From JAHKLT01 sp046197865 (lineage in GTDB: Archaea; Methanobacteriota; Methanobacteria; Methanobacteriales; Methanobacteriaceae), in NCBI RefSeq assembly GCF_046197865.1, contig NZ_CP166990.1, forward strand, positions 1,488,001-1,552,000: a stretch of 64,000 bases of DNA. The letters are read 5' to 3'. Every line of letters begins with the position of its first letter. The stretch's first letter is position 1. Of the stretch, positions 62,763-64,000 are shown in pieces. A program made the translations under genes and the position numbers. Below the pieces are notes generated by a model, which saw nothing but the letters and a program-made list of their open reading frames with translations, did no database searches and was not told where the DNA came from.

Positions 62763-63656
62763 ATGGAAATAACATTTTTAGGAACCTCTTCAGCAGTTCC
62801 ATCAACAAAAAGGAATCATCCTTCTATTGCACTTAAAGCTTTTGGAGAAATTATGCTTTTTGATTGTGGAGAATCAACACAACGTCAATTAGCTTATGCT
62901 AAAATTAGTCCAATGAAAATAAGTAAGATTTTCATTAGCCATTTTCATGGTGACCATATTTTAGGTCTTCCAGGACTTATTCAATCAATGGGTTTTAGAG
63001 GTAGAGAAGAACCATTAGATATTTATGGGCCTAAAGGATTAAATAGCTTAAAAAATGCAATTTTAAATTTAGGTTATTGTTTAATTGAATTTCCTATTAA
63101 TTTCCATGAAATAGATACTGGAACTGTTTTAGAAACTGATGAATACTTAATTAATTGCATAAAAACAAAACATAATGTAACTAATCTTGCTTATTCTATT
63201 GAAGAGGTTAAAAAACCTCGTTTTTTAAGGAAGAAAGCTATTGAATTAGGTGTTCCAGTTGGACCATTATTTGGAAAACTTCATAAAGGAGAGGAAGTTG
63301 AAGTTAATGGAAAAACTATAAATCCAGAAGATGTACTTGGAAATCCTCGAGATGGTAAGAAGATCTCATATTCTGGTGATACTACCCCATGTGTTGAAAT
63401 GATTGAAATAGCTAAAAATAGTGATATTTTAATTCATGAATCTACATATATATTAGAAGATCAAGATAAAGCAATTCAAAATGCTCATTCTACATCTCAT
63501 GATGCAGCTAGTATTGCAAAAGAGGCAGGGGTAGATAAACTAATATTAACACATATTAGTACAAGATATACTGATGATGAATTATTACTTAAACAAGCTA
63601 AAGAAGTTTTTAATAATAGCTATTTAGCAAATGATTTTATGAAAGTTGAGTTATAA
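62763..63656 (+). CDS. rnz: Ribonuclease Z
   Basis: A 297-residue tRNA 3'-processing endonuclease. Zinc motif HFHGDHILGLPG, start EITFLGTSSAVPSTKRNHPS, exosite-like region LFGKLHKGEEV, later SYSGDTTPCVEMIEIA and HESTY, and HSTSHDAASIAKEAGVDKLILTHISTRY. It would cleave after the discriminator base of tRNAs that, like the tRNA-Gln here, lack encoded CCA. Start has no strong ribosome binding site and TATATAAAT upstream, so it may be leaderless. Confidence 0.96.
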   Translation: MEITFLGTSSAVPSTKRNHPSIALKAFGEIMLFDCGESTQRQLAYAKISPMKISKIFISHFHGDHILGLPGLIQSMGFRGREEPLDIYGPKGLNSLKNAILNLGYCLIEFPINFHEIDTGTVLETDEYLINCIKTKHNVTNLAYSIEEVKKPRFLRKKAIELGVPVGPLFGKLHKGEEVEVNGKTINPEDVLGNPRDGKKISYSGDTTPCVEMIEIAKNSDILIHESTYILEDQDKAIQNAHSTSHDAASIAKEAGVDKLILTHISTRYTDDELLLKQAKEVFNNSYLANDFMKVEL

Positions 63657-63657
63657 T

Positions 63658-64000
63658 ATGGAAATAATTACTATTGATAATTTAGTTTATCAGTTACTTT
63701 TTACTGTAATAACCATAGCAATTACAATAATACTTGTAAAAGCTATTAAATTTATTTGTAATAAGATGGAATCTAAATCTAATTTAAATATTACATTAGT
63801 TGATTTGATAAGTGATTTAATAACATATATTATCTATATTGCTGCTTTAATTGCAATTTTTGATATTTTTGGAATTAATTTAACAAGTATTTTTGTAAGT
63901 ATTGGAATTGCGGGAATTACACTTGGTTTTGCTGCTAAAGATATTATATCAAATGTAGTTTCTGGAATTTTCTTAATTAGTGATAATAATGTTAAAATAG
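63658..64000 (+). CDS. MscS family mechanosensitive channel, 3' end missing
   Basis: Starts with the ATG at 63658, one base after the rnz stop, and runs off the window after 114 codons. The visible part has two membrane segments (about 10-30 and 52-75) and then the pore helix signature SIGIAGITLGFAAKDIISN of MscS channels, followed by VVSGIFLI. It would relieve hypo-osmotic stress. Overlap with rnz spacing suggests one transcript. Confidence 0.88.
   Translation, partial: MEIITIDNLVYQLLFTVITIAITIILVKAIKFICNKMESKSNLNITLVDLISDLITYIIYIAALIAIFDIFGINLTSIFVSIGIAGITLGFAAKDIISNVVSGIFLISDNNVKI

Overview
This AT-rich window (roughly a quarter G+C) reads as chromosome of a gut-type methanogen of the Methanobacteriales, most likely a Methanobrevibacter. 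The signs are archaeal TFB, DnaG primase, Gar1, TiaS and Thg1; a complete A-type ATP synthase operon with a doubled c subunit; YcaO and TfuA genes of the kind that modify methyl-coenzyme M reductase; a MurT/GatD pair expected in pseudomurein-walled species; a large adhesin-like surface protein; and an insertion sequence built like ISM1 of Methanobrevibacter smithii. Promoters are TATA-type and many starts carry GGTGA or GGAGG ribosome binding sites.

Layout. 1-2.9 kb: end of a membrane protein gene and a two-domain glycosyltransferase. 2.9-5.1 kb: TFB, Gar1 and an RraA-like protein on the minus strand. 5.1-6.5 kb: an intact insertion sequence with 29-bp terminal inverted repeats and an 8-bp target duplication. 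6.9-13.9 kb: dnaG, a XerA-like recombinase, MurT/GatD-like proteins, BioY, a DUF1284 protein, tRNA-Gln and an ATP-grasp enzyme. 13.9-22.9 kb: the minus-strand ATP synthase operon (H-I-K-E-C-F-A-B-D) ending in an unannotated 49-residue membrane protein. 23-28.7 kb: an eight-gene minus-strand operon of PrpD-, U32-, class I fumarase alpha-, citrate synthase- and nitroreductase-like proteins plus three unknowns, preceded by a cluster of ATACATAT octamers. 28.8-37 kb: TiaS, an HTH regulator, YbjQ, SerA, and an AspDH-Thg1-JAMM operon. 37.3-41.2 kb: the adhesin. 41.2-43.5 kb: a CsoR-type repressor and metal P-type ATPase with matching operator-like sites. 43.5-47.9 kb: tRNA-binding protein, CofA-like aldehyde dehydrogenase, class III pilin with a TadC-like protein, and an M24 peptidase. 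47.9-49.1 kb: a 1.25-kb stretch without annotated genes. 49.1-52.6 kb: site-2 protease, YcaO, TfuA and a LarE-like protein. 52.6-64 kb: CBS protein, UspA, amidohydrolase, CarAB, methyltransferase, NadC, TMEM175-like channel, RNase Z and the start of an MscS channel.

The most unusual part is 47.97-49.05 kb. Three tandem units about 380 bp apart each have an identical TATA promoter, three hairpins whose stems keep pairing despite base changes, a strong ribosome binding site, a conserved 24-25 residue amphipathic peptide reading frame, and a shared downstream block containing CCTCC. Only the first copy has an AUG start. They look like a family of small structured, peptide-encoding RNAs that I do not recognise. 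Second in interest are the PrpD/U32/fumarase/citrate-synthase operon with its octamer cluster and the YcaO-TfuA-LarE group.

Functional themes: energy conservation (ATP synthase), MCR modification, NAD synthesis (AspDH, NadC), F420 side-chain synthesis (CofA), pyrimidine/arginine precursors (CarAB), cell surface (glycosyltransferase, adhesin, pilin, MurT/GatD), and RNA maturation (TiaS, Thg1, RNase Z, Gar1).
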